NCBI RefSeq assembly: GCF_023101765.2
Contig: NC_064213.1
Span: 12,834,001-12,898,000, forward strand
Length of the DNA: 64,000 nucleotides
Direction of reading: 5' to 3'
Source of the DNA: Spodoptera frugiperda
Taxonomy: Eukaryota > Arthropoda > Insecta > Lepidoptera > Noctuidae
Shown here: in pieces, positions 11,612 through 23,717 of the stretch
Layout: each line of letters begins with the position of its first letter
Position numbering within the stretch: the stretch's first letter is position 1
Translations under genes and position numbers: made by a program
Notes under the pieces: generated by a model
Databases searched by the model: none
What the model was told of the DNA's origin: nothing
Seen by the model: the letters and a program-made list of their open reading frames with translations, nothing else

Positions 11612-11879
11612 TAAGTGTGGGAGAGCCATGCTTCAGCACGAATGGACCGGAGTGATACCACGGCCTCACAGAAAACCGATGTGAAACAACGCTTTCGTTG
11701 TGTGAGTGAGGTTACCGGAGGACAATTCCTAATTTTTCCAACAACCCTTAAATTTCTAACCCCCAAAAGGCTGGCAACGCACATGTAACGCCTCTAGTGT
11801 TTCAAGTGTCCATGGGCGATGGCAATTGCTTACCGTCAGGTGATCCGTCTGCTCGTTTACCAGCTTATCCCATAAAAAA
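11612..11879 (-). repeat. Dispersed repeat family A, near full length
   Basis: AAGTGTGGGAGAGCCATGCT at the left and CAGCTTATCCCATAAAAAA at the right give the complete element in reverse. It aligns over its full length with 5795-6062. Confidence 0.7.
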
Positions 11880-12290
11880 CCCCTCTTTAGTTTACGTAAA
11901 CTTTCAAGGTCTGATGATAACATCAAGCAAAAACAATTAATTTTCCTTTTGAATACAACCGCTATAAAGAAATTACCAATAATAACTTCATCAGAACATG
12001 TAATAAAATAGTTTGACCAAATAAAAGCTAACGAGGTCAAACCGTTACTACTAGGATTGAGAAAGATATTAATTCTGCAAATATAAGTCAAGGACTGACT
12101 TTGTAATAAAATTATAGTATTTACATGGTTCTGTCTATTTGCTAAAGTTATATAAGGTATTTATTGTGAAGATAAATAGATAACTAGACAATATAAACAA
12201 TAGACTTTTGACCTTTTGAAAGGAAATAGTTGTTTATTATCATTATGAACATATATTTCTAACAGTCAGGTATAAAACATGGGACACTTT

Positions 12291-12453
12291 TTTCCCGTGG
12301 GATAAAAAGTTAGTGATCTACATAATGTTTTATTCGAAACCACCCACCCATACCCATATTACGTATTCATCTCGATTCCTTCAGCCGTTTTGACGTGAAG
12401 GAGTAACAAACAAACAAACGTACAAACTTTCGCATTTATAACATTAGTAGGAT
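12291..12453 (-). mobile_element. Decayed Helitron-like copy
   Basis: On the minus strand, CTACTAATGTTATAAATGCG, then ACGGCTGAAGGAATCG and TCCCACGGGAAAAAAG follow the same order as the element at 48872-49119. The terminal CTAG is lost. Confidence 0.5.
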
Positions 12454-12489
12454 GGCAAAAAAGGTTCATTTGTATTTCTAACCTTAGGG

Positions 12490-12635
12490 AACAAAGGTCT
12501 TTTTTCATCCAATGATTTCTCCCGCTTTGAACGCAGCGAGAGGGAGTGTCAGACTCTTACTGACTAAAAACCACCCCGTTCCTACTCCTGCTTTTCGACC
12601 CGGAGCCTCGGTAAACCCGCTAGGTAGTCCGTAGC
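12490..12635 (+). repeat. Dispersed repeat family B (noctuid-type)
   Basis: GCGAGAGGGAGTGTCAGACT, CTGACTAAAAACCACCCCGT and CTCCTGCTTTTCGACCCGGA define the family, with GGTAGTCCGTAGC at its visible end. Related copies are scattered through the window on both strands. It is noncoding; short antisense ORFs across these copies are shadows. Confidence 0.62.
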
Positions 12636-13021
12636 AAGGAAACAAAGGTCTAGAGTAGTACAACAGCTTAATAAAAAAACAAAAAGCCAAACTTAACCTT
12701 GTCTCATTGAAATCCAAAGATAATCACGTCTTACCTCAATAATTATGCAAATTCAACAACACTGGTAAGCTGGCCATCAGACCTACGATGTATCTTCACA
12801 AACAAGATACTGCTGCTCCAAAATAATCCTTATTATATAAGCCACAGAAGCCATCTTACAAGTACAGGTATGTTGGTTATATTTTTCATAGAATGGTTAA
12901 CATTAACATAATTTCCTTGTTCCTGGAATATTTTCGTGTAAAGGTGGAAAACAGATGGTGTATTACATGATTATGTTTTTACGAGAATATTGAGAAGTAT
13001 ATAGGCAGAAGTATATTGAGA

Positions 13022-13083
13022 AGTTAAACCTTCTCCGTGCGAGAAGAGGCCTCTGGTCAGCAGTGGTCACTTATAAGCTTTAG
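13022..13083 (+). mobile_element. RTE-type LINE 3' terminal scrap
   Basis: AAACCTTCTCCGTGCGAGAA and GAGGCCTCTGGTCAGCAGTG are the terminal motif. A piece from further upstream in the same family lies at 13168-13255, in swapped order. Confidence 0.5.
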
Positions 13084-13167
13084 ACAATAGGAAATACTTA
13101 GTTTTTAATGTTTGTTGGTAAAAAAGGGAGGATTTTTAATAAATTTAAGACCTCACTGTTTAAGAGA

Positions 13168-13255
13168 TTCTCATACATGAGAGCGCGGGTTCGAAACCTA
13201 CCTACAGCAAGCACCAATATGACTTTTTCCATACTAAAAGTATTTTGAGATTAAT
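13168..13255 (+). mobile_element. RTE-type LINE 3' UTR piece
   Basis: CATGAGAGCGCGGGTTCGAA and CAGCAAGCACCAATATGACT match the upstream part of the 35755-36015 copy. Confidence 0.4.
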
Positions 13256-13763
13256 TAAACGCCTCTGACAAACATCGTAAAGAAATGTGTCACGCATTAT
13301 GTTAAAGGGAAATCTCTTTATGACATCTCCTCTTTGAATTTGCTTCATGGTTCTAACAACGCATTTTAACAACACAAAAATTAAATGTATTCCTCCCCTA
13401 TTCCTAAATCACTTTCGTAGACAAACCGAAAAACCGAATTTACCTCCCATTTTCTTCCACTTTTCTTCCACCAATACATAAGTACTCTTATGTGTACTCT
13501 AATAACGTTACAATTCCATTGAGGACCTACAATAGCCAATTTGTCGCGAAAAGTGGTCCAGTTGACAATTGACAATCGATCTTGAGATAATAAAGATAGA
13601 GTATATTTTGAAATGAAACTGTGAAAGTGTTAAAGTGATTTTTAAGAATGGTATGATTTAATGCGATTTTTGTGAATGGTTTAATGACAGAAGAGATAAA
13701 CTTTTGGTATATTTCGTTTTCGCCATGAGAAATAATTTCTCACAGTCGCAATAATTGATCTTA

Positions 13764-13915
13764 AAATTATTATAAAGCTGTTTGTTTGTTTGAACGCGCT
13801 AATCTCCGGAAGTACTGGTCCGATTTAAAAAAATCTTTTTGTGTTGGATAGTTCACATTTATTGAGAAAGGTTGTATATACGCTACGACCAAAAGAAGCC
13901 GAGCATAGCGAGTTA
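13764..13915 (+). mobile_element. Helitron fragment, Lep1-like, 3' end missing
   Basis: TTATAAAGCTG, then AACGCGCTAATCTCCGG, matches the complete copy at 26579-26789. It runs to GCCGAGCATAGCGAG and then loses similarity before the CTAG end. Confidence 0.7.
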
Positions 13916-14554
13916 ATAATATAATTACAAAGAATAAGTTAATCAAAATACATTAAGCATAGGCCTGTCGCATAACAAATATCTTAATAACCTAACGTTA
14001 TATAGGTATATTATATTTTAAATAAAATCTACCTTCCTACTTGAAAGCACATCCTCCTGCAATGCTTGTAACCACTTTACAACGAGCCAATCAGTCATAC
14101 ATTCATACAAATAAAGCAGCTATATACATACATACACATGTAAGAACAGTCCTTCAGTAACAGAGTGTGGAAATAATTGGCATCACGTGCGACTCGTGTG
14201 CAAACTCATAAATCAATTACTGTCGGCAATACGTGAGATATTTACTTGATTAATTAACTCGACTGACAATTTGTAGTAAATTAAATCGTATTGTTTTAGT
14301 ATGAGTAGAGTAATTTGTAGCCTCCACTCTTCATGTGGGTGTCGTTTACATTAAAGATTGCGAATTTAGCGTTTAAATTGGAGTAGTTGTACTGATGGTG
14401 ACAGCTGAGTGTGGTTGCCGTAAGAGTCAATTAGGAAGAGACTACACATTTGATAGAAATCGGGTTGCTACTTTTTTGATGAATTTTCCTAATCCTTTGC
14501 TTTTTCCAATGAACCTAATCTTTTTAAGGTCAAAAGTTACTTAACAAACTCGAC

Positions 14555-14770
14555 TCCAGCTCGGCCACGGCTCGGCTCCATCACAGCGTTGTTTCGCATT
14601 GTGGAAACTGTTAGTTGCCAGCGTGCTTACGACTTGCAGACAGCGGGCTGCAAGCGCAAAACGCGACGTTGTTTCGCTTGTCGCTATCGACGAGCATTAA
14701 GCACTTGACCTCAACTACAACTCAAGAGGACCGCGCGCTGGCTACCCGCAGTCGGCTTTTTGTATTGTCG
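14555..14770. other. GC-rich block between two Helitron fragments
   Basis: Words such as GCTCGGCCACGGCTCGGCTC, GCGTTGTTTCGCATTGTGG, GACGTTGTTTCGCTTGTCGC and GAGGACCGCGCGCTGGCTAC make this patch stand out from its AT-rich flanks. GTTGTTTCGC appears twice. No domain is readable in any frame. It may be cargo of a larger Helitron whose ends are the fragments at 13764 and 14975, or an unrelated repeat. Confidence 0.35.
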
Positions 14771-14848
14771 TTATGTAATATATCATACAACATACGATTG
14801 AAAGTTCAAATTGGAATGACAAGTTCAATGCACTAATCTCTATTTTCA

Positions 14849-14975
14849 GTTTGAATGAAATAGTTATTTTTGTGTCGGATAGTTCATTTATCGAAGAAGG
14901 TTATAGACTATAAAACATCACACTACAATCAATAAGAGCCGAGCAAAGCGAGTGAAACCGCGTGAAACTAGCTAG
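14849..14975 (+). mobile_element. Helitron fragment, Lep1-like, 5' part missing
   Basis: The GTGTCGGATAGTTCATTTAT phrase through to GTGAAACTAGCTAG (CTAG at 14972-14975, followed by T) matches the 3' two thirds of the 26579-26789 element. Confidence 0.7.
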
Positions 14976-15319
14976 TGACAGAATAAAGGTGGGGACTACG
15001 GAGCCCTAATAACATTACCGGGCACACCAATGAATCAAATTACACACCGGCCTTTGTGTGAAGCCTTCGGATGTCCGGCGTTTTCACACAATAACTTATT
15101 ATTTTATTCATGAGGTTGACCTCTACCGGGCCCGTGGTTACCTGTGATTATGTGCTCAAAGTTAATAAATATGAAATATTTCTTCTTTTTTTGTTGTTGT
15201 TATTGTTGTTATGGGGGAAATATCAAATTATAGGTTATGTTATTTGATGGTTTGATGTGTTTTTCTTAGAAATACTTTTTCTTTTTTTTTCTTAAAAACT
15301 TTACCCCGGTTTGAATATT

Positions 15320-15467
15320 TTCCCGTGTCGTTGATACGTTTACAAACATAAATACAAGTTCAAATACAAATGACACATGTGGTTCACGCCAGAGTTACTC
15401 AGTGTGAGAATCGAACCCGCTACACGTTGCGCGGTAGCTGGTTGCCCATCTACTAACCGTGTAGTCG
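15320..15467 (-). mobile_element. SINE family C, minus strand, tail lost
   Basis: GAGAATCGAACCCGCTACAC with TTGCGCGGTAGCTGGTTGCC is the inverted head. The body reads ACACATGTGGTTCACGCC in place of the usual motif. Confidence 0.55.
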
Positions 15468-15855
15468 TTATTTTGATCTTTTATACTATCTTGTAGATAT
15501 AAAATACTTTTAGCTTTTTATTATTTAAATTGTTTAAATAGATAAATAATATTAGAATGGATATATGCATGCATTTATTTATTCATACTTTAAACAATGC
15601 ATTTAATTTTAATATAATGAAAAGTTTTCAGCTAGAAAAGTTAACTGCACGGCCGGGCTTCCGTTTCCTTGAACTTTACGATTTATGAGCATTTTAAAAT
15701 ATACACGTTTTATTTGCATAGTTATAAGAATAGACGTACCTAGTTATTAAATCTAACTAGTTCTTAAAACTAACCAGATGGCCTCGTGGATAATTTTATT
15801 AGAAATTTTCATTTTGCGTAATTTCAGGGACCTTTTTAAGTCATAATAAGTTTAT

Positions 15856-15978
15856 CCCAGACTTTTACCGGAGCTCCGGCTCGAAAAGCAGGAGTAGTAA
15901 TGGAATGGTTTTTAGTCAGTAAGAGTCTGACACTCCCTCTCGTCTCGCTCGAGACGGGAGAAGTCAATGGATGATTTT
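15856..15978 (-). repeat. Family B, minus strand
   Basis: CCGGAGCTCCGGCTCGAAAA, GCAGGAGTAGTAATGGAATG and AGTCTGACACTCCCTCTCGT are the mirror of the family B motifs. Confidence 0.6.
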
Positions 15979-16977
15979 TCCTTTTACTTCTTCTTACTGC
16001 CCTTTTATTTTTCTTCATTACAAAACAATATTTTTAAATAACATCCCCTTAAAACCCGCACATACAAAACAGAACCTTATATCACTGTGTTACAGTTACA
16101 ATTTCAATAAAACAATGCATTCAAAATGTGCATAGAATACAGAACTTCACCACAGTACGTGTCCTGCTAAACTTTGAAACTGTGACGTCACTCGCACATT
16201 TTATACTTTTTAAATCACGTTCGATGCACGTGACGACGTGAAGCAGAATAGTATATCATTGAAAAACTGACAAAAAGAGATTTATTACAGAAGTGTTAAA
16301 GGTTGTTTTAGCTTGTTATGTTATTTTTAGTCTAGTTATAGGAAATGTATCTATAGATTCGCCATAAACTATTCGAGAAAAGCTCAACTAGTTTCAAGAC
16401 TCATAATCGATGTTAATTTTGTTATTCGACCAACTAAAACGGAAAATTATTTTAATTTCTAGAAGCTCGCCTTTTATAACTATGAAGCTTTCAAATGACT
16501 ATAGAGAAATGAACTTACGATTCTGCTTTAAGACATTGCTTTAATAAAATAATGAAATGAATTAATCTATCACACACCACACACAAATATTTATACAGTA
16601 ATCTACAAAACCTTTTTATTTTACCGACTGAACCTTTTGCCAACATTTTATAGTGATCACAGGTAAGTTTTATATGCTGTTAATGGTTGCCTAGGTAACC
16701 TAGTGTGGAAAGTTATGGTCGTTAGTAAGTTTAACTATAAATGACGGCTTAATCTCTTTCCTAACTCGCAAATTGTTTGAGTTTAATGTTTCTCAAAATG
16801 GCCGCTTGGGAAAAATAGCGAGCAGGTTGTGTTTTGTCAGTTTTTTGTTGGTTTTTTTATTTTTATATTGTAGTGTTGTAGTTATTGTCTCTTGTGATTA
16901 TAGCAGGAGCGTGTTGTAAAGGTATTTTTGCTAATTGTGCTAGTTTAATAAAGATTGTAAACGATTTAAAAAGTCGT
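15979..16977. other. No gene seen
   Basis: Plain AT-rich sequence without a repeat family I can name. The stretch 14976-15319 is similar. Confidence 0.45.
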
Positions 16978-17222
16978 TTTAAGTGTGGGAGAGCCATGCT
17001 TAGGCTCAGCGGGAGTGATACCACGGTCTCACGGAAAACCGACGTGAAACAACGCTTACGTCGAGATCCAATTACACTCTTTCCGATCTTCCCAATTCTC
17101 CAAAAACCCTTAAAAGGGCGGCAACGCACTTGTAACACCTCTTGTGTTTTACGTGGCGGCGCCAATTGATTACCATCAAGTGTTCCGTCTGCTCATTTAT
17201 CGGGTTATACCATAAAAAAATC
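16978..17222 (-). repeat. Dispersed repeat family A
   Basis: AAGTGTGGGAGAGCCATGCT through CACGGAAAACCGACGTGAAA to ATCGGGTTATACCATAAAAA is a nearly complete reverse copy, slightly deleted in the middle. Confidence 0.68.
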
Positions 17223-18088
<866 letters not shown>

Positions 18089-18273
18089 TAGTGATGATAA
18101 TAAGCTGTGTATAGGGCAGAAACAAAAGAGTTAGATTGATAATAATCTTTAGTATAAACCTAATTTCAAAACATAATATAAAAAATTTAACAACAAAAAA
18201 AATATAGGTACAAAAAGGAAGCGCGCTAACTGAACTCATTCTAGGGACAACTATGAGATCAGAAAAACTCTTA

Positions 18274-18359
18274 CCCGCCGTATTCAAAGTCATTTAATGA
18301 TAACAGTCCTTCGCAATCGAATACACGATACAAGATACGAAGGAATACGAGAACGGCAG
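18274..18359. mobile_element. MITE with TTA duplication, PIF/Harbinger-like
   Basis: It starts CCCGCCGTATTCAAAGTCAT and ends GAACGGCAG, with TTA at 18271-18273 and 18360-18362. The internal CGATACAAGATACGAAGGAA differs from the copy at 2219-2324, so the two are subfamilies. Confidence 0.6.
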
Positions 18360-18446
18360 TTAGTAAAACAGACGAAGTCTGTCTTTAGCATACATTTTAG
18401 CATGGCGTTGACTCTTAGAAAAAAGTCGAGTTATACAACCTATTTG

Positions 18447-18582
18447 AGGGGGAAAATCATCAAATGACTTGAGTAAGGCGAGAGGGAGTGTCAGACTTTT
18501 ACTGGCTGAAACCCACTCCGTTCCTTCTCCTGCTTTGAGCCGGAGCCCCGATGACCTGTTACTTAGTCCGCAGCTCCAGATC
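18447..18582 (+). repeat. Family B
   Basis: GGCGAGAGGGAGTGTCAGAC, CCACTCCGTTCCTTCTCCTG and TTAGTCCGCAGCTCCAGATC are present. Confidence 0.6.
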
Positions 18583-19721
18583 ATAAAGAGATCCCTACTA
18601 AACCCTTTTGGGAATAAACGGCGTGAAGTTTGATGTGTACATGTTCGGAAACTTTATGATTGCGAGAAAATTCACTGAGAACATAAATCAAGTTACAAAT
18701 TGACCTTTACGTGCCGGTGTTAGGAACACAATAACCTAATAAACGTTAATTACCAGTCCAAATTGTTGTTAATTGTTGCCCTAGAGCCATTTTTAATTAG
18801 TCGTTAATTTCATGGTATTTCTGTGTTAACTAATATAATATGTTATTAGCGACCCGCTCCAGGTTCGCAATGGTGATATATTATGCATGTATTATACATA
18901 AACCTTCCTCTTGAATCACTTTATCTATTAAGAAAACCGCATTAAAATCTGTTGCGTACTTTTAAAGTTTAAGCATACAAAGGAACATAGGGACAGAGAA
19001 AGCGACTTTGTTTTATACTATGTAGTGGATGTACGGGGAAGCCTTCAAAGATTGAGTTTTGTGTTACAGATGTGTATTGGTTTGATTACATGATAGCGTA
19101 ATATAAGACGTTACGCCTCTTATTCGATGGAGAGATGGTATATGAAATAGTGTATAATACGTTCCTAATGCCAGTTTAATACATTGTTAGTAATTTTATT
19201 GTTACTTCGATTTAATCGTTATACTGTTTACCCTAGTGACTGTTCAACGAGGATGCTGACTAGTTTCAAGCCCCGCCGGGACCTGCAATGGTGAGTAGCA
19301 CTCGCGACCACGTGAGTAGAATTGTTTATGATCAATAATTAAAATTATTTGCATCGTGAAATGTGAAGGAGAAAAAAAAACAAGTGTTCTGACACTTGTT
19401 TTTTTTCCATCAACAGTAACGCAGAGATAAAATCCCATTACAAATAAGGCTTAAACACATTTCCTTAAAACGGCGTCACAATACATAGCTCAAAGTGTAA
19501 CAGGGTTTAATGCGTTACAACTTTTTCAAACAAGCTTAACCCGTCAAACGTCGGGTGAAGATGAGAGGCCCTCGTGTGCAGTGAATTTAGCTTTCTGGGA
19601 TATAATCCGCGGCAGCGAGAGGGTTGAATTATGCGTCAATATATGTACGTGCTATAAGCGATACAAGATGGAATATAAATTTTGTTATGGTAAATATATT
19701 GAAATATTTTTTTAAATTGGC
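18583..19721. other. No gene seen
   Basis: A degenerate SINE D tail (near 18602-18632), a piece with GACTAGTTTCAAGCCCCGCC (19235-19300, related to 30038-30095 and, inverted, 47165-47205), and the small hairpin at 19372-19406. Confidence 0.45.
19372..19406. repeat. Perfect small hairpin with A/T flanks
   Basis: A9-CAAGTGT faces ACACTTG-T8 around TCTG. It would form a stable stem in either strand's RNA; no gene ends here, so a terminator role is not supported. Confidence 0.55.
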
Positions 19722-19785
19722 GTTCCATTGTCGCTGCCTACCTCCATAGGGGGCAGGCGTGAGGTTATGTATGTATTTTTTTAAT
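19722..19785 (+). repeat. SINE-like tail fragment
   Basis: TTGTCGCTGCCTACCTCCAT and GGGGGCAGGCGTGAGGTTAT with a GTAT run and a T run. Only this 3' end is present. Confidence 0.45.
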
Positions 19786-19888
19786 TTCTCGGGTATAGTT
19801 ACCCAGTATGGTAAAAGGTATAAAACAGGTATTACATTGTATTTTGTATGTTGCCAGTGCCTTCAAGTGTAAGAGTAATACTTGGTTT

Positions 19889-20116
19889 GGCTGCACTGTT
19901 AGTGTGTTGGCTGGGCAACTGGCTGCCGGGTAACGTGTAGCGGGTTTTATTGCACAAAGCAATTTTTTGTCTCAGCCACAAATTTGTTCTCCCACACGGA
20001 ACAAATCTTCAACCTAATCTTCCACAAATTGTTGTTCCAAGTCTGGATGTCATGTGTACGTGAACTTGTATGTTTGTAAGCGAACCCATCCACAGGAGAA
20101 AAGTCTAGTAAAAAAG
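19889..20116 (+). mobile_element. SINE family C with a small internal insertion
   Basis: GGCTGGGCAACTGGCTGCCG begins the recognisable head; the B box is degraded to GGGTTTTATTGC. About 50 extra bases lie between the head and TTGTTGTTCCAAGTCTGG. It ends with ACAGGAGAAAAGTCTAG. Confidence 0.6.
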
Positions 20117-21414
20117 GTATTACCTTTATGATTACTTAAAATGTGTTCAAATATTTAAAAGTCTGCTACCTCTTATGAATAAATAAATACTCAGCCCAAG
20201 TCCTCATTTCTTAGAGCCATTCTTAGAGTATTTAAATTTTTTGAGCCAGTAAAATTCTACAAGAAGAATAGAAGACCTACAAATGCTATAAATAACAAAC
20301 AGTTTGTTCTTAAAAATGGAAGTGAAAACTCAGATAACTTAAGATAAAATACTAATTTCCAACCAGATCCGAACTGCGATAAAAACACAAGGACACTGAA
20401 AAAAGAAATATTTTCATCCAAAATTTTCCCAAAAAATATAAAGATCAACTTCTGGATAAGGGTTTGAATATAAAATCGGTATAATCTTAAGCCCTTAAAC
20501 CCCACCCCGACCTCCCAAAGCGTTAGCTAATCTAGATTATTTAGATCGACTATAAATCCTTAGGCTATTCGTGTCAAGTCTGATGATAAGTACTCCTCGA
20601 TAGCCAAGCCTGAGATCGCTCTTATCTTGTAGACTCGTTAACATTGGATGTTTGTAAACTTTCCAATATAAAAAAGAACAATATGATATTTATTTTTTCT
20701 AGGGAGATTTTTTCAATGGTTTTTAACATTTTCTGTCGTATAAAAATCTAGTTTTCATTCGATCAAACAAAATCATAAAATAACTGTCTCATGAATAGTG
20801 TTTCTTGATTCTAGACTATGGCAAAACTTATAGAAGTTGCTCTAGCCTATCTATCTATAGATAGTTCATCTCACTGATGAGTAGGAAATAAAATGCATTA
20901 TCTGAGAATTGTAGTTAATACGGTATCATCATCGTCTACAGCCTATAAGTGGAACCCACTCTCATACATGTCTTAAACCTCCAAGCCACCACGACAATAA
21001 AATAACGTAAAAACAAATTCTATTTTACCCAGCAAAAGCAACGAGCAACAACTAGTACAATATAAACTGAGATTGTAAAACTCAGTCTATTCAATCGTTG
21101 CCGCCGTAGAGTAATTTGTTCACAATAATTGTCACGCTGACGCCTGCACGGATGTCGTTCCAGTGATTTATGGCACCAATAACAACTTATACTGCCACTA
21201 ACTCTCATTACAAACTAATGACTTGTTTTATTCCTTGAATATAGGGAAATGGAATATATAGTCTATTTTTTAGAGTATGTAATTAAAGGTGACATAGTGG
21301 AATTATTATTTTATGAAGATACTATCGAAATGTTCACGTTCATAATGCTGATTATAGTATGGCTAATAAATAACGGTAATATCACTAACCTTTAAGAAAA
21401 TTCAAAGTGCCATC
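20117..21414. other. No gene seen
   Basis: Only a short dispersed repeat at 20938-20998 (AACCTCCAAGCCACCACGAC), also seen near 33700-33775, stands out. Confidence 0.45.
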
Positions 21415-21606
21415 AGACCACCACAGTTCGTGCCCAGTAGGGCTGACGCCTAATCGGAAGCTGCTGACTACTTAGCCCGATAGGTCCTAGCGGGTTTATT
21501 GGGGCTCGAAAAGCAGGAGTAGAAACAGGGTGGTTTTAGTCAGTAAGAGTCTGACACTCCCTCTCGCCTCGCCCAAAGCGGGAGAAGTCACTGGATGGTT
21601 TTCCCC
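21415..21606 (-). repeat. Family B, minus strand, arm of an inverted pair
   Basis: GGGGCTCGAAAAGCAGGAGT and CAGTAAGAGTCTGACACTCC are mirror motifs, and GCCCAGTAGGGCTGACGCCT extends it further than most copies. A plus-strand copy begins at 21607. Confidence 0.6.
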
Positions 21607-21700
21607 GCATAATCTTACTGACTAAAAACCACCTCGTTTCTTCGCCTGCTTTAAGCCGTAGCTCCGGTAACCTTTTACGTTGTAAACAGCTCCGAATTGT
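21607..21700 (+). repeat. Family B, partner arm of the inverted pair
   Basis: ATCTTACTGACTAAAAACCA, then CCTCGTTTCTTCGCCTGCTT and CCGTAGCTCCGG, run head-on with the copy at 21415-21606. Confidence 0.55.
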
Positions 21701-22349
21701 CCGCAACTTCAGATATATTCCGAATGCTGAGCTGAGAATTTCAAAATAAAAAATCCTAACACATTCCAACCCAACTGAGTTATATAGAAAATGTCTGACA
21801 CCTACGCAGGCACATATGTGTCGTGATTCATCATTACAATAGCCCACCCACTTCATAAATACAGATATGTTTGCCATCACAACCCTAATGATGTTGACGT
21901 TGACAAAAAAAAACAAATATCAACAACGGTCAAAATGATTAATGAAAAATTGATGATTACTTACAAAAAACACATGAATCAAAAAAGGGGATATCGTCCA
22001 TTGACGTCTGAAAAGCCATCAGTCTTAATACAGTGTTGATTAAAATTCTATTTAATTAGTGTTTCAATATCGACACGTATGAGATATTGACTAATTAATA
22101 GACGGTCCCTAATAAATTGTCTGGATAGGTGCAGATTAATTACAGTATATTGTTTAAGTTAGAATCTGAAGCGGATCAGTTTGTGATGTGTTAAAATACC
22201 GATTTCTTTATACTATCACGCGTTTTATCGCCGAAAGACCAGGCACATTATGGTATATTAATCCACCGTATGGTATTCATAAAACTAACAAAAAATATAT
22301 AACTACGTAGATACAACTTAAATGATGACAAGATTTAGGGAAATCAATC
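21701..22349. other. No gene seen
   Basis: AT-rich with no supported feature. Confidence 0.45.
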
Positions 22350-22485
22350 AATGACTTATTCCGCCTTGAGCGAGGCGAGAGGGAGTGTCAAATTCTTACT
22401 GACTAAAAACCACCCAGCTTCTACTCCTGCTTTTCGAGCCGGAGCCCCGGTAAACCCGCTAGGTAGTCCGCAGCTCCGGAATTTG
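22350..22485 (+). repeat. Family B
   Basis: GAGCGAGGCGAGAGGGAGTG through CTTTTCGAGCCGGAGCCCCG to CTAGGTAGTCCGCAGCTCCG is a well-kept copy. It ends next to the minus-strand open stretch at 22494-22679. Confidence 0.62.
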
Positions 22486-22493
22486 GTCCCATC

Positions 22494-22679
22494 TTAAACA
22501 TCAAACGCCTTCTTAGTTTCCAGTTTCCACCTACATCTTGTACCATTATTGTCTGACGCCAGTAGCACAGGCCCTTTCAATTCATTAGCTTCAAATGAGA
22601 CGACCCGACAATTATTCTCCCCAATTTTTACCGCACCTTCACCTGACGGGCCATTAATTCTCGCCTTGGAAACATTCAA
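22494..22679 (-). CDS. Candidate exon or gene relic
   Basis: This minus-strand frame encodes about 60 residues, ending GPVLLASDNNG then RCRWKLETKKAFDV. A TGA stop sits directly upstream of the first ATG; an AG in TTTCCAAG just inside could be a splice acceptor instead. The composition is protein-like, but I know no matching family. It begins nine bases beyond a family B repeat. Confidence 0.22.
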   Translation of the reverse strand: MNVSKARINGPSGEGAVKIGENNCRVVSFEANELKGPVLLASDNNGTRCRWKLETKKAFDV

Positions 22680-22807
22680 TGGAACAGTTTAGCCCACTGA
22701 GTCAAATTTTATAATTTTTAACGATTATACAATTTGGCTTGGAAAATTAGGGTGGCAAAAGAGGTCAAATTAGATTTGTTTCAACCGTGTTGTGACACAT
22801 CACATCA

Positions 22808-22905
22808 ACACCTATTACGTAGCAACTGCTGACCAAGGGCCTCTTCTTGCACGCAGAAGGTTTTGAGAATTAATCACCACGCTTGATGTGGGTTGGAAAT
22901 TACAA
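22808..22905 (-). mobile_element. RTE-type LINE 3' end, minus strand
   Basis: CAACTGCTGACCAAGGGCCT, TTCTTGCACGCAGAAGGTTT and AATCACCACGCTTGATGTGG are the mirror of the tail motifs. Confidence 0.5.
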
Positions 22906-23640
22906 ACTTATCAACCTTATCTTCGTGGCAATCTTAGAAAATACGCGTTCAATAAAGATTAATTTGTCTTGTAAAAGATTTATATAGTAGGCTTAACGTG
23001 TCCTCTATTGACAAGCTTCAGCCAGTCAATGAATTGAAATTCCAATCTGAAAATTGAACTAGGATTATAAATGTAGGTTACCTACTAAAATTTTATGTAA
23101 GTACTCCTGTACAATACAGTCACAATAACGACTAACCTTATTTAAATTATTATTTATAAATAAGCTTAGTTACAAAATAATTATATTTATGTTAGTTTAA
23201 GTGTGGAAGCTTCTTATTGGTAATTTAAGTATCCATTGTGATTCTTTTTCCTAAAATATAATTAATCTATAAGCGTTTATTATATAATTACAACCTGTAT
23301 AATAGCTCAAAACAATGCAATAACCTTCAAGATCCCAAAACTCTCCACAATGCCTTAAAGTAATATTGATTCAGGATTGAACAGCAATTAACTGTTAACT
23401 AGAATACTCACTAAAACAAGAACCCTGAAACAAAACCCGTTTTCGAACCCTCAGGAGATATACAAACAACATATAAATACATATTAAGTGAAGAAAGCAC
23501 TAAATACTTACCATAGGAGTTTGAGGTTTGGAGATAGTGCTACGTACAGTCAGCGTCAAATGGCAATGATGATACTCAAAAAAATATGAAGTCTTTGAAT
23601 GCAAATAGAAAACTGTTGAAGGCAAATCCTCTGCTAACGT
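22906..23640. other. No gene seen
   Basis: AT-rich with no supported feature. The stretch 23801-24486 is the same. Confidence 0.45.
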
Positions 23641-23656
23641 TGGTCACCGGTGACCA
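23641..23656. repeat. Perfect 16-bp palindrome
   Basis: TGGTCACCGGTGACCA is fully self-complementary and lies about 60 bp before the LINE tail fragment at 23718. Confidence 0.5.
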
Positions 23657-23717
23657 CCACGGCGTTCAATGTGTTAATGTTTTTTGTTTTATAATACCGT
23701 TTTCCCTCCATACAATA

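Noticed and set aside
21536..21916. 126-residue minus-strand ORF
   Set aside because: Its C-terminal third runs through family B repeat DNA and the rest is low-complexity AT-rich translation.
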